Assembly (NCBI GenBank): GCA_025526915.1
Contig: JAHLKH010000103.1
Coordinates: 1 to 64,000, forward strand
Reading direction: 5' to 3'
Length of the DNA: 64,000 nucleotides
Source of the DNA: Entophlyctis helioformis
Lineage: Eukaryota; Chytridiomycota; Chytridiomycetes; Chytridiales; Chytriomycetaceae
Part shown: in pieces, positions 1 to 11,130 of the stretch
Layout: the number at the start of each line of letters is the position of its first letter
How positions within the stretch are numbered: the stretch's first letter is position 1
Notes under the pieces: generated by a model
Told to the model about the DNA's origin: nothing
Databases searched by the model: none
What the model saw: the letters and a program-made list of their open reading frames with translations, nothing else
Position numbers and translations under genes: made by a program

Positions 1-3000
1 GGCCGTGACGCTGCCTCGCAAGATTTTCGACGAGATGAAGCGCACCACCAAAAAGAACCCGCCTGCCACAACACCGCTGCGCATCATGTTCTCAAACTAT
101 GACGAGTACGAAAGCTCGTCTGGCGTCCGCGGCGGCATCAACATGTTTGATGATCTCCTTCCTGGGCCGAGCGACCAGGGCCGCGTTTTCATTGGCTTTC
201 CGACCCACCAGACCACCGGCTGTGCGTTCCAGATTGCTGGCCATCTCATTCCAACAGTCGAGCGCGAGAGCATTGACTTCGTCGACCGCACGCTCAGCTA
301 CTGGAACCAGGAGCTGCTCAGCATGGGCGGCCTGCTAGCACGAGTCGTCTTTGAGAACGATCTCGACAGCGTTCAGCGACTTTACAGCGAGCTCGACGTT
401 GACGACACTAGCCGCACGTGGCTGGAAAAGAAGGCCATGCACACCCTCAACGCCTTCACGTTTAAGCAGTCGACTCCGTCGCCCCTTGTTGGACGCATAG
501 TCTCGGACACATTCTTCAAGATGTCGAGCATCCCCATCCGCATCATCTCGACACGAGGCATTCTACCAGCGCAGGATGTCCGAATGCCGGCCCCTGAGAT
601 GAAAGCCTTTATCAAGACGACCCCAACTCTTGCCGAGGAGGCGCTCACCAGTTGCAAGGAGCTTGTGCAGCGATTGCGTGCTAGCGGGTATCTAAAGCCC
701 ATTGGCCTGCAGGACATTTTCAAAGAGCTCAGCAACCGCACATGCACGATTGACGAGACTGTCGGGCTCATGAAGTGGTGGATCGAGCAGGTCCAGCTTC
801 GCAACGGGTCCATCAACACGTCGCACTGCGCAGAGCTACAGAAGCTGCTTGTCGTGCAAGAGTCTGGCCAGCAGCCGATTTCCTTTGCACGCATGACGCA
901 CTTTGTCAGCCCGCGACTCGTTCCAGCCGACCTTCCGCTGCCCGAAATGGTTCTTCCTCTGTCTGTCACGCGCCATTTTGCAACCAAGGACCTCGAGTCT
1001 TGCTTCTGGGGCCTTCGCGAGCTGTCGGTAACCGACTGGACGTCCTTTGTGATCAAGCATGCCGACTTTGCAGTCAAGCCCGCCTTCACCGAAAAGGTCA
1101 TGGCAACTCTGAGCCGACACTACACGGGCAGCATCCCGGACACGTCCCGCGCCATGCTCGTGTCTATTCTGGCGCCAACCTGCTGCATTGTCACCCAGTT
1201 TGGCACCAAGATGCCCAAGGAGAGCTACTTTCCAACGGTAACGCTGTTTGACGATCTACCCAAGGTCGGCTTCGAGCACCCGCGCAGCGTTGCAGAGAAC
1301 TTCCTCAAGGCCCTTGGCGTCCGCGAGCACGTTGACCTCCAGATGGTTTTTGATCGGCTCAATGACCTCAACTGGGACCAGATCCAGCTGGTTAGTCTAT
1401 TGCTTGGCGTCGCTTTCTGATGTCGTCTTTGCTGACTTTTGCTCCTGTCCGCCTTGACAGATCAAGTACCTTGCCTCTGTGCAGACCAAACTCACAGATG
1501 TCGAGATCAACCGTCTGCGCATGACACCCATCTTCACCAAAGACTCTGGCATCGACCATGGCGCTGAAACCGGCACGCATGCGTCCCCGGAAACGCAGGG
1601 AAAGAAGGCAGCTGTGCACACAACCCCGACACAGCAGCGTTTTCTGGCATCCAAGCTGTACGCGCCAAGCGAGACACTGCGCGCATTTGGCCTTCCTCTC
1701 CTCGCGTGGGTGGGGAAATGGAAGACCCATTCCGACGAAGCCAGGTTCATGGAGCGTCTTGGCCTGCGAACCACCGTGCCTGTAGAGGAGCTTATTGCAG
1801 CCATTGCAGCCGCGCCGACTCACAAGAGCCGCATGGAATGGTTCAAGTACTTTCTGGACAACCATGAGACCGTTTACAAGTCGACGTACAGTCCGTCGCT
1901 CGTCAAGAGCCCGTTCCTGCCCGTTGCTGGATCAGAAACCACGCTGTCGACTCCTGGCGACTGCTTCCTTGACCCGAGTGCAGCTGTCATGGGATTCTCT
2001 GTCATCCACCCTGATCTGAAGATCCACGCAGACAAGTTTGGTGTGCAGCAAGCACCGTCGCCACGGTTGCTGCTTGACCGGCTGCGAACAACACCTCCAA
2101 CGCTCGATAACGCTGCCAGCGTGTTCACGTTCCTTGGGTCTCGCCAGGCTGGCTTCCTGAACAGTGACTGGCTTGCCCTAAAGAACCTCAAGTTCATCCC
2201 TGTCAAGCGCCACGATGGCGTCCTATACGCCGCCCCGTCAATTGTCTACTTTGAGAATGCGGACGTGTCGACTTTGCACAGCCAGTTCATCTACGTTGGT
2301 TCGTGCGATTGCTGCGTCTGCTTAACTGCTGGCTGAAGACTTCCACTGACAGTCTGCCCTGCATCTGAACAGATTTTGGCACATCGGCCAACGCGTTCCT
2401 GCGTGCCTGCGGCGTCAAGGACCAGCCATCGCCGCTCGAGCTTGCACGAAGCCTTGTGCGCGCACCGCAGGAGTTCCTGGACGCGTCCGGATACGACGCC
2501 TACATGGAGCTGCTTCGGCAGATTGCGGCCAACTACCCGAGCATGCTCCGCCACAACTCGACGCTCATGCAGCAGATGAAGTCGTCTGCCTTTTTGATTG
2601 GCATCCGGCCAGAGCAAGAGTCTGGATCTGCTGCTGCTGCTCCTACTGGCGACCAGCCTTCTCAATCCTCTGGCGATTCTGCGGTGCGATTCAAGCTGGC
2701 TGTGGCATCCGAGATCTACCTTGTAGATGACACGGTTCTGTCGCAGATCTTTAGACCTCTTGGGTGAGCATTGTTGGCTGCGTTTCTGGCCACGAATGCA
2801 AACTGACGGGAAACCTGCAACAGTGCTCCAATTGATGAGCTGCTGGAGCCCATGTACCAGGACCTCGGATCCAAGTGGCTGTCTCAGCACGTTCAGGAGA
2901 CGCATTCTCCCAAGGGCACACCGACTGCGACCGTGTCTGCGCAGAAGCTCCAAGGTATCATCAACGAGCGTGCGCCGCTCCTTTTGTACGACGGTCATCA

Positions 3001-4615
3001 GATGCGCCATTCCCGCGACTTGGTGTCGGGTGCAGAGCAGACGCTTAAGGCGCTGCGTGTGCTTGAGATCCCGCAGATTGATATTGTCCGAACGTTTGAC
3101 CGAGTATCTCGGACGCAGCGCACCACGGCATGCACGGCTCTGAGCGCACGCAACCGCGAACTGCTGCTTTTGATCACGTCCGACTACGACTACTTTGACG
3201 TGGCCAGCGCCATTGGCAAGATCATTCTCAAGCAGCCCCGCCTCAACGACTCGCTGTTGCTGTCGACACTGCTGTCCACGTCGCTCGAGAACCTCAACCG
3301 CAAGGGATTCCCAGTCGATCGCATCCTCAACCTTCGTGCAAGCAAGCTCAAGGCATCAACCGCCAACGCGGTCCTCGAGCGTGAACAGGCATCCAGCCCA
3401 GGACCCAGTGGTGGCTTGCAGCGATCTGGCAGCACGCTCTCGCAGCAGAGCGCAAGCGCAGGATCGCAGTCGACGCTGGCTGCTGCTGGAAACCGCTCGC
3501 AGGAACCCCCCGCGACGGCCAACAGCCCCGAGACAAAGGAGCTGCAGTCCATGTTCCCTGACGCCGACCCAGCGTTCATCCAGAAGCAGATTGGCATTAT
3601 GGGTCCGGAGCGTCTGCAGGATATTGCAAACAGCATGATCGAGTCTGGATATCCAAAGGGCTCTTCCAAGACGTCTGGCGCATCTCCCCCGTCGTCATCC
3701 CCGCAGCAGCCAAAGCCAACCGACAAGGCATCGTCCGACGACCTCTTTGGCATGCTCAACAAGTTCACTGGCCTGGACATCAAGAAGAACCTTGGCGGCA
3801 ACATCAACGATCTCACCAACCGTCTGACCCAGTCCATCTCAACGGTGACCGGCGGGGCCATTGGTGGCAGCGTGCCTACTGGGCCTGCGCCGTCCACCAA
3901 CATCACGCCTCGCCAAACCGACCAGCTCAAATCCCACCTGGCCCAGTCCATCACGACCGCACGCGGCGCGCGCGAGTCCAGCATCCGCTCGCAGATCCCG
4001 AACGACCCGCCAGCACCGCCACCGCTCCAGCAGGTTGCCAACCAGTGTAACGTGCTCGCTGACCAGGACCTTGTGCTCCTCGCACAAATCGACACCAACA
4101 TGCCGTTCTATGTCGATCGCCACGTGCTTGAGGAGGGCCGTCTCATTCTCGTCAACGACCGCCATGCCATTGACCGGTTCGCGACTGTCTTGCGGTTCCT
4201 GTCGCGAGTGTTTGCGCTGCCACGCGAATCGGTGCACATCTACTGGGACAAGGACGGCTCGACAATCGCCTTCAACCGCGGCCGATCGCTCTTTTTCAAT
4301 CTCCGCTACTACCTTGGCCTGCACTACCCGCGCGACACCAAGCCTTCCAAGTCGGCTGCCAGCGCCGCCCTCCCTGGCGGGTTCCCCTCGTCGTCTGGCG
4401 CGCTCAATGCGTCTGTTGGTGGCTTGCAGTTATCCGACGAGCGCGCAGCAACGTTCTACTACTGGTTCATGACGTTCTGCCATGAGCTCGCGCACAATTT
4501 CGTGTCTTCCCACGACTCTCTGCACGAGTACTGGATGTCGTCGTTTGCGGAGACGTACATGGGCCAGCTGGTTGTTGCCATGCATATGGAGCACATTGAT
4601 CTGGCGTCGGGGTGA
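1..4615 (+). CDS. Sacsin/HSP90-like ATPase family protein (fungal DUF3684 type), 5' partial
   Basis: Four exons fit one frame: up to 1390, 1461-2298, 2373-2763, 2824-4615 (about 1470 residues). The start lies upstream of the window. The introns are 70, 74 and 60 bp with GT..AG ends. The early part resembles the segment that follows the GHKL ATPase in large fungal sacsin-like proteins annotated DUF3684; the ATPase itself is not in view. Around 3535-3655 there is a CUE-like ubiquitin-binding stretch with an MFPDADP core, set in Ser/Gln/Pro-rich linkers. The last 70 residues carry HELAHN (codons from 4481), an HExxH zinc-protease-like signature, followed by a second conserved His region. The family is predicted to act in chaperone or proteostasis roles; no reaction is established. 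The family call rests on recognition of the overall pattern. Confidence 0.6.
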
Positions 4616-4643
4616 TCAGTGTGATTGACCGCGGACATGCACC

Positions 4644-4649
4644 AATAAA
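4644..4649 (+). promoter_or_regulatory. Polyadenylation signal AATAAA
   Basis: A canonical AATAAA lies 29 bp after the stop of the HSP90-like gene. It sits inside the 127-bp gap before the convergent membrane-protein gene. Confidence 0.5.
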
Positions 4650-4742
4650 ATCAGATGTTGATTGTACGTGGCAAGGGAAAGGATCGGAAGAAAAGGGAAG
4701 AGCAAGAGATGCATCGTGCTTGGTATGGTGCATTTTGTATTG

Positions 4743-6030
4743 CTATGTCGCATGTTTCTGCTGACTGGCAGCAAGGATGCTGTTGGTCGGCGTCATCAAA
4801 GGGTTGCCGCCGCCAAAATCGGTCCGCCCCTGATCTGCCGGCGACAGCGATGCATACGATGTCATTGACGCCATCTCCACCTGCGTGTTGTACGCCATCT
4901 GCGGCTGGTAATGCTGGTTCTGCTTCTGATGCGCGGGGGTGGACGGGCCGACCTTGGCAGGTATGTTGTGTTTCGGCCCCGACACGCTCCGCTGCTGCAC
5001 GTCTTTGCTGGACCCTGCCTGGCTGCCCTGATGCGTGCGACCAAACAGCATCAGCGTGAGCGCCTCAATGAGAAAACTCTTGATGACAAAGTTCACCATC
5101 AGCCCGTGCGTGACTGTCTGGCTGTACGCATAAGCTAGCCGTTGTGTCTTTTCGTTGCCCGATCCGTCGTTCTTGTTGCTCATGTACGTGCCGAGTGCTG
5201 CCAGGGCCGCAATGGTCAGCATCGTGTAGATGAAGCCGAGAATCATGTGATAGTGTTGCCGGATGCGCGCCGGTGTCCAGTGCAGCAGCTTGCCGGAGAG
5301 TGCACGCAGCTCGGCGCACTTTGCGATCTGGTGCGCAATAAAGACGAGCAGAATAACTTCAAAGGTGACACCGATCGCCACGAGCACCGTGACGCCGATG
5401 TTGTACCATCGCGCAAACCAGCGCGGATCTGTCTTGTTGTCAAACAGAATAAACTAGCACGGTATTGCATAGCGCGTTAGTGATGGGTCGGAAAGCAGGG
5501 AAAGTGGCACAATGTCTGGTCTCGTCGCCCACGGAGGAGCAAGCACGGCCTTGCTCAAGCGTGTATCTGCAGACATGCACACCTGCTGCCCCTCCGAATA
5601 CGCAATGAAAGCCGAGACTCACACGAACATAGCCGCCGCCCCAGGCGATCACCTGGAAGACAGCAGCGCCTGCCTGCATGTACCGCACGGCCCTTGCCGA
5701 CAGGCCCGGCACGAGCGGCGCAAACACATACAGGACCTCGAGGCCAACGAGGTTGCTGAACAGCACGGTGAAAAACTGCGTCCACATAAAGAAAACCTGG
5801 ACGGCCGTCGACTTGTTGAGATACGTGTTCACGACCTCGACAGTGGTGTTTAGGATCGTGACACTGGTGCCTGCGGTGATGGCGAGCACGACCGTCGAGC
5901 GGCTGCCGGCAAGCAGCGACCGTATCTGATATGTGAGCGACGTGACCAGGCCAGTGTAGGCGAGCAACGCAGTTGCAGCTGATGCCCACTCCATCGCCAT
6001 ATCAAACTGCGGTCTGTACTCGACGCTCAT
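4743..6030 (-). CDS. Seven-helix membrane protein, paralog A
   Basis: Two exons on the minus strand, 6030-5623 and 5453-4743, with a 169-bp phase-0 intron; 372 residues. The start MSVEYRPQ at 6030 was chosen because the first helix follows closely; an in-frame ATG at 6111 is an alternative. About seven hydrophobic segments are visible. Hallmarks shared with the next gene are AWGGGYVR just before the intron, TDPRWFAR just after it, and LFGRTHQGS after the last helix. The C-terminus (about 110 residues) is polar, Gln/Ser-rich and likely cytosolic. I do not recognise a named family; the topology suggests a receptor- or transporter-like protein of unknown ligand. It is convergent with the HSP90-like gene. 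Confidence 0.65.
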
Positions 6031-6223
6031 GGTGCCGAGTTTCTGTGTGGTGCGATATGGGAAAGCAGTTGGTCGAGAATGCTGTTTGGTGGTACGCAAA
6101 TGATTGGACACGTCATGCTATTGATGTCATTCTCAAGGAGTGCTTTGAATGATGGCGATGGTGAAACTGCTCGGCATTTTTATTGCATGGCCGCTGTAGA
6201 TTGCGGTCGGCTGGGCTGTCTGG

Positions 6224-7485
6224 TTAGCCACTTGCACGCGTGGCCTCTTCCGTGCTAGTCTGCATTGCAGTGGCTGTGGCGATCATGGTTGGCATGGGCC
6301 TGTGCGTGACGCCATAGCCGCTAGCATCAGACTTATCAAGTTTGACCCGCGTGACTTCCGGACGCCTCAAAGCGCGGTCGTCTACCGGCAATGGTGCGTT
6401 GGCTTCCTTTTGCTGCTTCGAAGGCGACGGTTTGGGTCGAGTGCTTCCTTGAGAGTCTCGGCTCCCAAACAAAAGTGTCGTCAGGTTATCAATGTTCCTG
6501 TAGATACACAAGACAATACCCACGGCACGCGTTAGTACTAATGGTTGCGTCTTACAATGCCGCTAGTGACCAACTTGCACTGTGAGGCTGACGCTGTAGT
6601 GCAAGATGAACAATGATGCTGATATCTGGGCCAATGCGCATGCTAGGCGCTCAGCAAGGATCTTATCGGCTGACTTTAAGAGCAGGCTCATGATATTGAA
6701 CCCCATGGACAGGGCATCCGAGAGCATGAGCAAGACCAGCCAACCGACAGTGACGTAGAACCGGAGGCGGAAGTTGTCTTCGCGGCTGACCTTGCCACTC
6801 GCGATCCGTGCTTCAACAAACCTATAGAGCTTGTGGACTATCCAGATGTTTTGGATTGTGTCTGCGGCTGCAACCCCACCGAGGACGAAGTTGAGTCCGA
6901 CGGCATGCCACTATCCATTTCGTTGCGCGTGGCACGTTAGCGGTCGTCCGGCTATGGATGCATGCATACCCCAAAGCTTACCCGTGCAAACCACCTCGGA
7001 TCCGTTTTCTCAAAATAGACAATGTACTGTTGGATCCCGGAAAACCAGTCAGCAGCATTCGCGGTATATAAATGTCTGGCAAGACTCACACGGACGTATC
7101 CACCGCCCCAGGCCACCAAAAGAGCGCCAGTAGAGAGGGCCTGCAGCACTCGTATCCTCGTTGTCGTAATGCTCGCGGTAATGGCTGAAAACAGGTGGAG
7201 GGTCTCGAGTATGATCATGATAGCAAACCACACCGTCAACAGGAGCAGCCAATGCGTACACAGCTTGATGATCACGGAATCGCTGAGATAGATGGCGGAT
7301 GTGTACGAGACGAACATGAGGAACCCAATGGTGTTGCCGACGAGGAGGATCAGGCGAATGCTCCGGTTGCCGGGCTTGTACAGACTGCGGATCTGAAAGA
7401 CGGTCGTTGCGGTCATGGCCAGCAGCGTCGCAACAGTCACGACTGCTGCCACGATCTCGATGGGGATGTCGAGCAGCGGTGCCAT
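6224..7485 (-). pseudogene. Seven-helix membrane protein, paralog B, frame broken near its 3' end
   Basis: Exons read 7485-7090, 7026-6982 and 6910-6556, then 6497-6224. The first two introns are clean (63 and 71 bp). It is a tandem paralog of the preceding gene: AWGGGYVR and TDPRWFAR flank the first intron, and LFGSRDSQGS follows the last helix. The third exon reaches an in-frame TAG at 6563-6565, eight bases before a near-perfect donor (GTAAGA), a TACTAAC branch site and a CTACAG acceptor. The downstream exon is homologous to paralog A but joins only in another frame. Either the gene carries a one-base lesion, the assembly has an indel, or an unusual splice is used. Confidence 0.55.
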
Positions 7486-9763
7486 AATCGCGTCGTGAGT
7501 CGTGCGTCAGGGGAAACTTTCAAAATGACTCAAAGCCTGATCTCAGACTGTCATCAGATTGCTTCGCCCATTGGAACAGGCGTGAGTGTCACAATGCGGG
7601 CAATGTCTGCGGGTGGTGCTGGTGTCACGGCTGGCGCTGCGGTCGCTTCGCTGACAGAGTCGCATGGCTCGGCCGCACGAACCGTTTGATTCCAGCGTGC
7701 TGATCTGTGGGCATCACCGCTACCCTCTGCTCGACAGATCTCGAGTGCCAATGAGGAGGGGGTAATTGATTTCGTTCCCATAGAGCACCCTGTGCCGGCA
7801 CCTGATTGGCCGGCTGGTTTGCCTCGAATTTTGTTCAATTTGGCATCCAATTTCCAATCTTTTTGAATCCAATTTCATATTCTTGTCCGGAATTCCCAGT
7901 CACTCTGAGCAGCCTTCAGTCGATGCCTTCTCAAGTCGTAGTCGCTTTGACGCTTGCTTGTGGACTGCTGAGCCTGTCCAAGGGGCAGCAGTTGGCTGCG
8001 TGTTGGTAGTGTCACCAAGAACTGTCGTGCGACTGCCTGTTGCAGCTGTTGGCCTTCTGCGTCCAGTCGGCCCTCTTGTGTGTGCTGCTGGGGCTGCCTG
8101 CTGCAATGTCCGAACGACCGATGTCACAGCCGACACAGACGCACTGGCATCAGCTGCTGCTCTCTTCCGCTTGCTTGTCGCTCCACGGCGGCTGGCTGTT
8201 GGCGTGGCAGCTGCAGCAACGGTTGGCTGTCCATGCTCGTCCACAACGTCCTTGTCGTCGTCGAGATTGTCAAGGCACACAGTGTCAACAGAGTCGCAAC
8301 TGTTGACAGCCATCGCACAACAGGCAGACGAGCTCACCAACGAGGGCATGGATGGATCACTCGGCGTATCGTTTAGCTGCCGCGTATCGTCGAGCTGCTG
8401 TAAGGCATCGCGCTTGGCTTGGTCTGACTTTGAGAACTGTCGAGGCGATACACAGAGAATGCCTGCAGCAATTCTGCTCACTCATGTCAACCTCTGTCCT
8501 GGCTGCCTTTGTGTAAACAGCAAGGTCGCAGCAACAAGTGTCTTTGCAACAGCCAGCAGCGCAGATGACCAGCAAGTCGTTCATTCAAGGCACAATGCCG
8601 TCGCACCCCGTCATCCACAGCCAACAGCCACGCCCACCTGACTTGTCAGCATGCCCACGAATGCAATGACGAGCAGCATGCACAGTCTTGGTCAACAACA
8701 AAGGGCTGATCAACTGCAGGCTGCAAAGAACAAGTCGTCCCAGACCTGCTGGCGACTGAAGTCAACAGCATCCAAGGTCGGCAATGAAGACACTGAGCCC
8801 AAGGAGAAACTCGCCTTGCACCATCATCACAAGAAAGTGCGACACATTTGTGAGATCTGGGATGACTACTCGGTCAAAGATTGGAGGATTGTCATGGTGT
8901 TGGTTGGCAATCTCTGTTCCAAAGAGCCAGATAGCGATATGGCGCATCTCAGTACTGCTCAGAGCACAAAGGAGGGCTGGGCATCAGGTTGGAGGTATTC
9001 ACACAGACGAGATCTAGCAATTCCATGTGCACTTGGTGATTCCAACTGCGGCATGGACCCTATGAACAAGGCTGGATGGGCAACCAGTGATGAGGCTACC
9101 ATGCCAGCATCCAACCGCCGTTGAGCATCAAGCAAGTCTTTGGTTGCCCATTCAACCAAGGCATCCAGGTCTGCTGTGGCGCGGTTGTCTCTGCAGCACG
9201 CAAAAGAGTGCCGGCTGGATGCAAACAGGTGCCAGTTGAGACTGCCACAGGCAGGAGAGTCCATGGTGTGCCGCCCAGTGGCCATCAAGCCACCACCTCC
9301 AAGATGGGCTGCATCAATGCCATCTGTTCACTGATCAGAGTGACTGTGTATCCATGAATATTCAAGTTGAGTTTGGTGTCAACTGATCAGATATCAGGGC
9401 GAGCCAGCTGCGCATGCTCATCGACAAGAGCACACGCCTCGTGCCAGACTCACCGCCGAGGCCAGCTTGCCATCCACGACTGTGCTTGTGGAGGATGAGG
9501 CATGGTGATCTTTTGCAATCAACACTCCAGATCAACGCGTTCATGTGCCTGGGTCGCGTTTTGGTGACGCGCCACTGATCATGAATCAAACATTGCAAAT
9601 CTCCGACACACAGATGTGATCATCTGTGGCAGTCGCAACAACACGGCCGCTGTGTTTGTCATAAAGAGAGCGGTTGGCCCGTCTGTGGTTGCTCGACCAT
9701 CCACATACACTCTGTCGCTCCTTGCCCTCTTCAGCACACCCTTGGCCGTCCATAACGCAACCC

Positions 9764-9764
<1 letters not shown>
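7486..9764. other. Gene-poor interval with no recognisable gene
   Basis: About 2.3 kb between the membrane-protein pair and the CA repeat. Short open stretches occur on both strands (minus 7900-8481, minus 8762-8947, minus 8959-9288). None resembles a family I know, and they do not join by convincing splice sites. It may hold a decayed gene on the minus strand or the upstream regulatory region of the XPG-Fanzor gene. Confidence 0.4.
7900..8481 (-). CDS. Unrecognised open reading frame
   Basis: A 193-codon open frame with an ATG start. It is rich in Ala, Thr, Ser and Arg, with a short basic patch (TSKRKRAAAD) that could be nuclear-localising. No domain is recognised and no splice-linked neighbour found. 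Composition alone could produce such an ORF in this GC-rich DNA, so it is listed only as a candidate. Confidence 0.2.
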   Translation of the reverse strand: MSRIAAGILCVSPRQFSKSDQAKRDALQQLDDTRQLNDTPSDPSMPSLVSSSACCAMAVNSCDSVDTVCLDNLDDDKDVVDEHGQPTVAAAATPTASRRGATSKRKRAAADASASVSAVTSVVRTLQQAAPAAHTRGPTGRRRPTAATGSRTTVLGDTTNTQPTAAPWTGSAVHKQASKRLRLEKASTEGCSE

Positions 9765-9818
<54 letters not shown>

Positions 9819-9861
9819 CCACGCACACGCACACGCAAGCACACACACACACACACACACA
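9765..9861. repeat. (CA)n microsatellite
   Basis: A nearly pure CA run at about 9765-9817, followed by an interrupted CA/CGCA run to about 9861. It ends about 28 bp before the ATG of the XPG-Fanzor gene, so it lies in the 5' leader or core promoter of that gene. Confidence 0.9.
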
Positions 9862-9888
9862 ACACAAGCACACGCAAGCACGCACAAC

Positions 9889-11130
9889 ATGGGGGTCCCT
9901 GCGGTTGTTTCGTGCGCGGTGGAGAATGGCGGCGGCAGCGTACACAAGGACGTGCGCTGGTCCTTGGTGTCGAAGCTTGTGCTTGGCAGCGCACGACTGT
10001 CACAAGATCCAAGCGACACCAACACGGCCACACCCAGCAACTGCGGCGCCTTTCTTGTTGATGTGATGAGTGTGCTTTATCCACACTTCATCAGGAGAGG
10101 AGGGCCTGATCACCCGTTGTCAAAGGCCGAGTGGATACCGATCCTCAAGCCGGTACTCAGCTCGTTCACGGACAAGTTTGGCCCCGAGTACGCCTACATG
10201 TTCCACGTTGACGGCAGGCTCGGCGACTCTGGGATTAAGATTGTCCACAAGGGCCGTGCGATCAAGGTCCTGAATGCGGTGGGCACAGTTCTACGGTGTA
10301 TTCGCAGACGCCGCAAACGCAAGAGATACAAGCGCTTATCCAAGTATGTCCACTTTGTCCTGCCGCATCGAGGCGATTCTAACTCTCAGTCAATGATCCA
10401 GGAAAGAGAAGCGTGCGCTGCTGCTCTCGTTCACGCTCACGCACAATGACAAGAAGCTGATTTACGAGGCGATCGCGGAGATCTTCAGTTCTGAGCCGCG
10501 GCGTGCTGTATGCTGGTGCAAGCACGAAGCGGACGTTTGCATTGCCCGCCATGTAGCCTACCATGCAAGCAAGCCAAGGTATAGATCGCCATGGCAACTG
10601 TCTGTTTTGATTGACAGCTAACAGTCTTTGTCTTGCAGCAGCGACATTCCCATTGCCGTCATTTGTAACGACTCTGATCTCGTGGCACACTGTGCTGGAC
10701 GTTGTCCTGTCATCATGATGTCCACGCGGAACGCGGAGGCCAACAACCTGCGGTCTTTCAACCATTCAGGCATTGTATCTCTTGCGTCGGCCCTCGGAGT
10801 ATACGAATTCCCTGGCGCTTGCCAACTTGTGGTTGCGTTGAGCAAGAGTGACTATTTCGATTGCTACGGGCGTGGTGCGTGCAATGCCTGTCTTGATGCT
10901 CTGTATTGTCATCCAAGATGTGGTGTTGACTAACACGCATTGCTACTCACATTGTCTTGCAGGTCTGCGCACTGCCGTCAACACCGTCAACAGGTACGTC
11001 GAGGAGGCGGCGCACAAGAGGAATATCACGCCGGAGGAGTTCTGCGTCCTGCTCCACACCCCCAAGATTGCCAGCGACTTCAAGAAGGATGTCAGGGCCG
11101 CCTACTCTGACGAGTTGTTGGCAATCGGAG
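9889..11130 (+). other. XPG/FEN1-type nuclease domain of the fusion gene
   Basis: The order of the structure-specific 5' nuclease fold is visible: N-terminal MGVPAV; an N-region acid in FLVDVMSVLYP (Asp codon 10060); a second in FHVDGRL (10210); a basic helical arch (IRRRRKRKRYKRLSKKEKR); I-region HEADVCIARH (Glu 10526, Asp 10532); ICNDSDL (10670 and 10676); and ALSKSDYF (Asp 10850), followed by a helix-hairpin-helix-like GRGLRTAVNTVNRY. All acidic positions that bind the two metals in FEN1/XPG enzymes appear kept. Such enzymes cut flaps, bubbles or 5' branches in DNA. The family call is firm; the substrate is not known. Confidence 0.75.

Noticed and set aside
9616..10084. Long Thr/His and Val/Cys open frames across the CA repeat
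   Set aside because: They come from translating the dinucleotide repeat; the real gene starts at 9889 in one of these frames and the rest is artefact.
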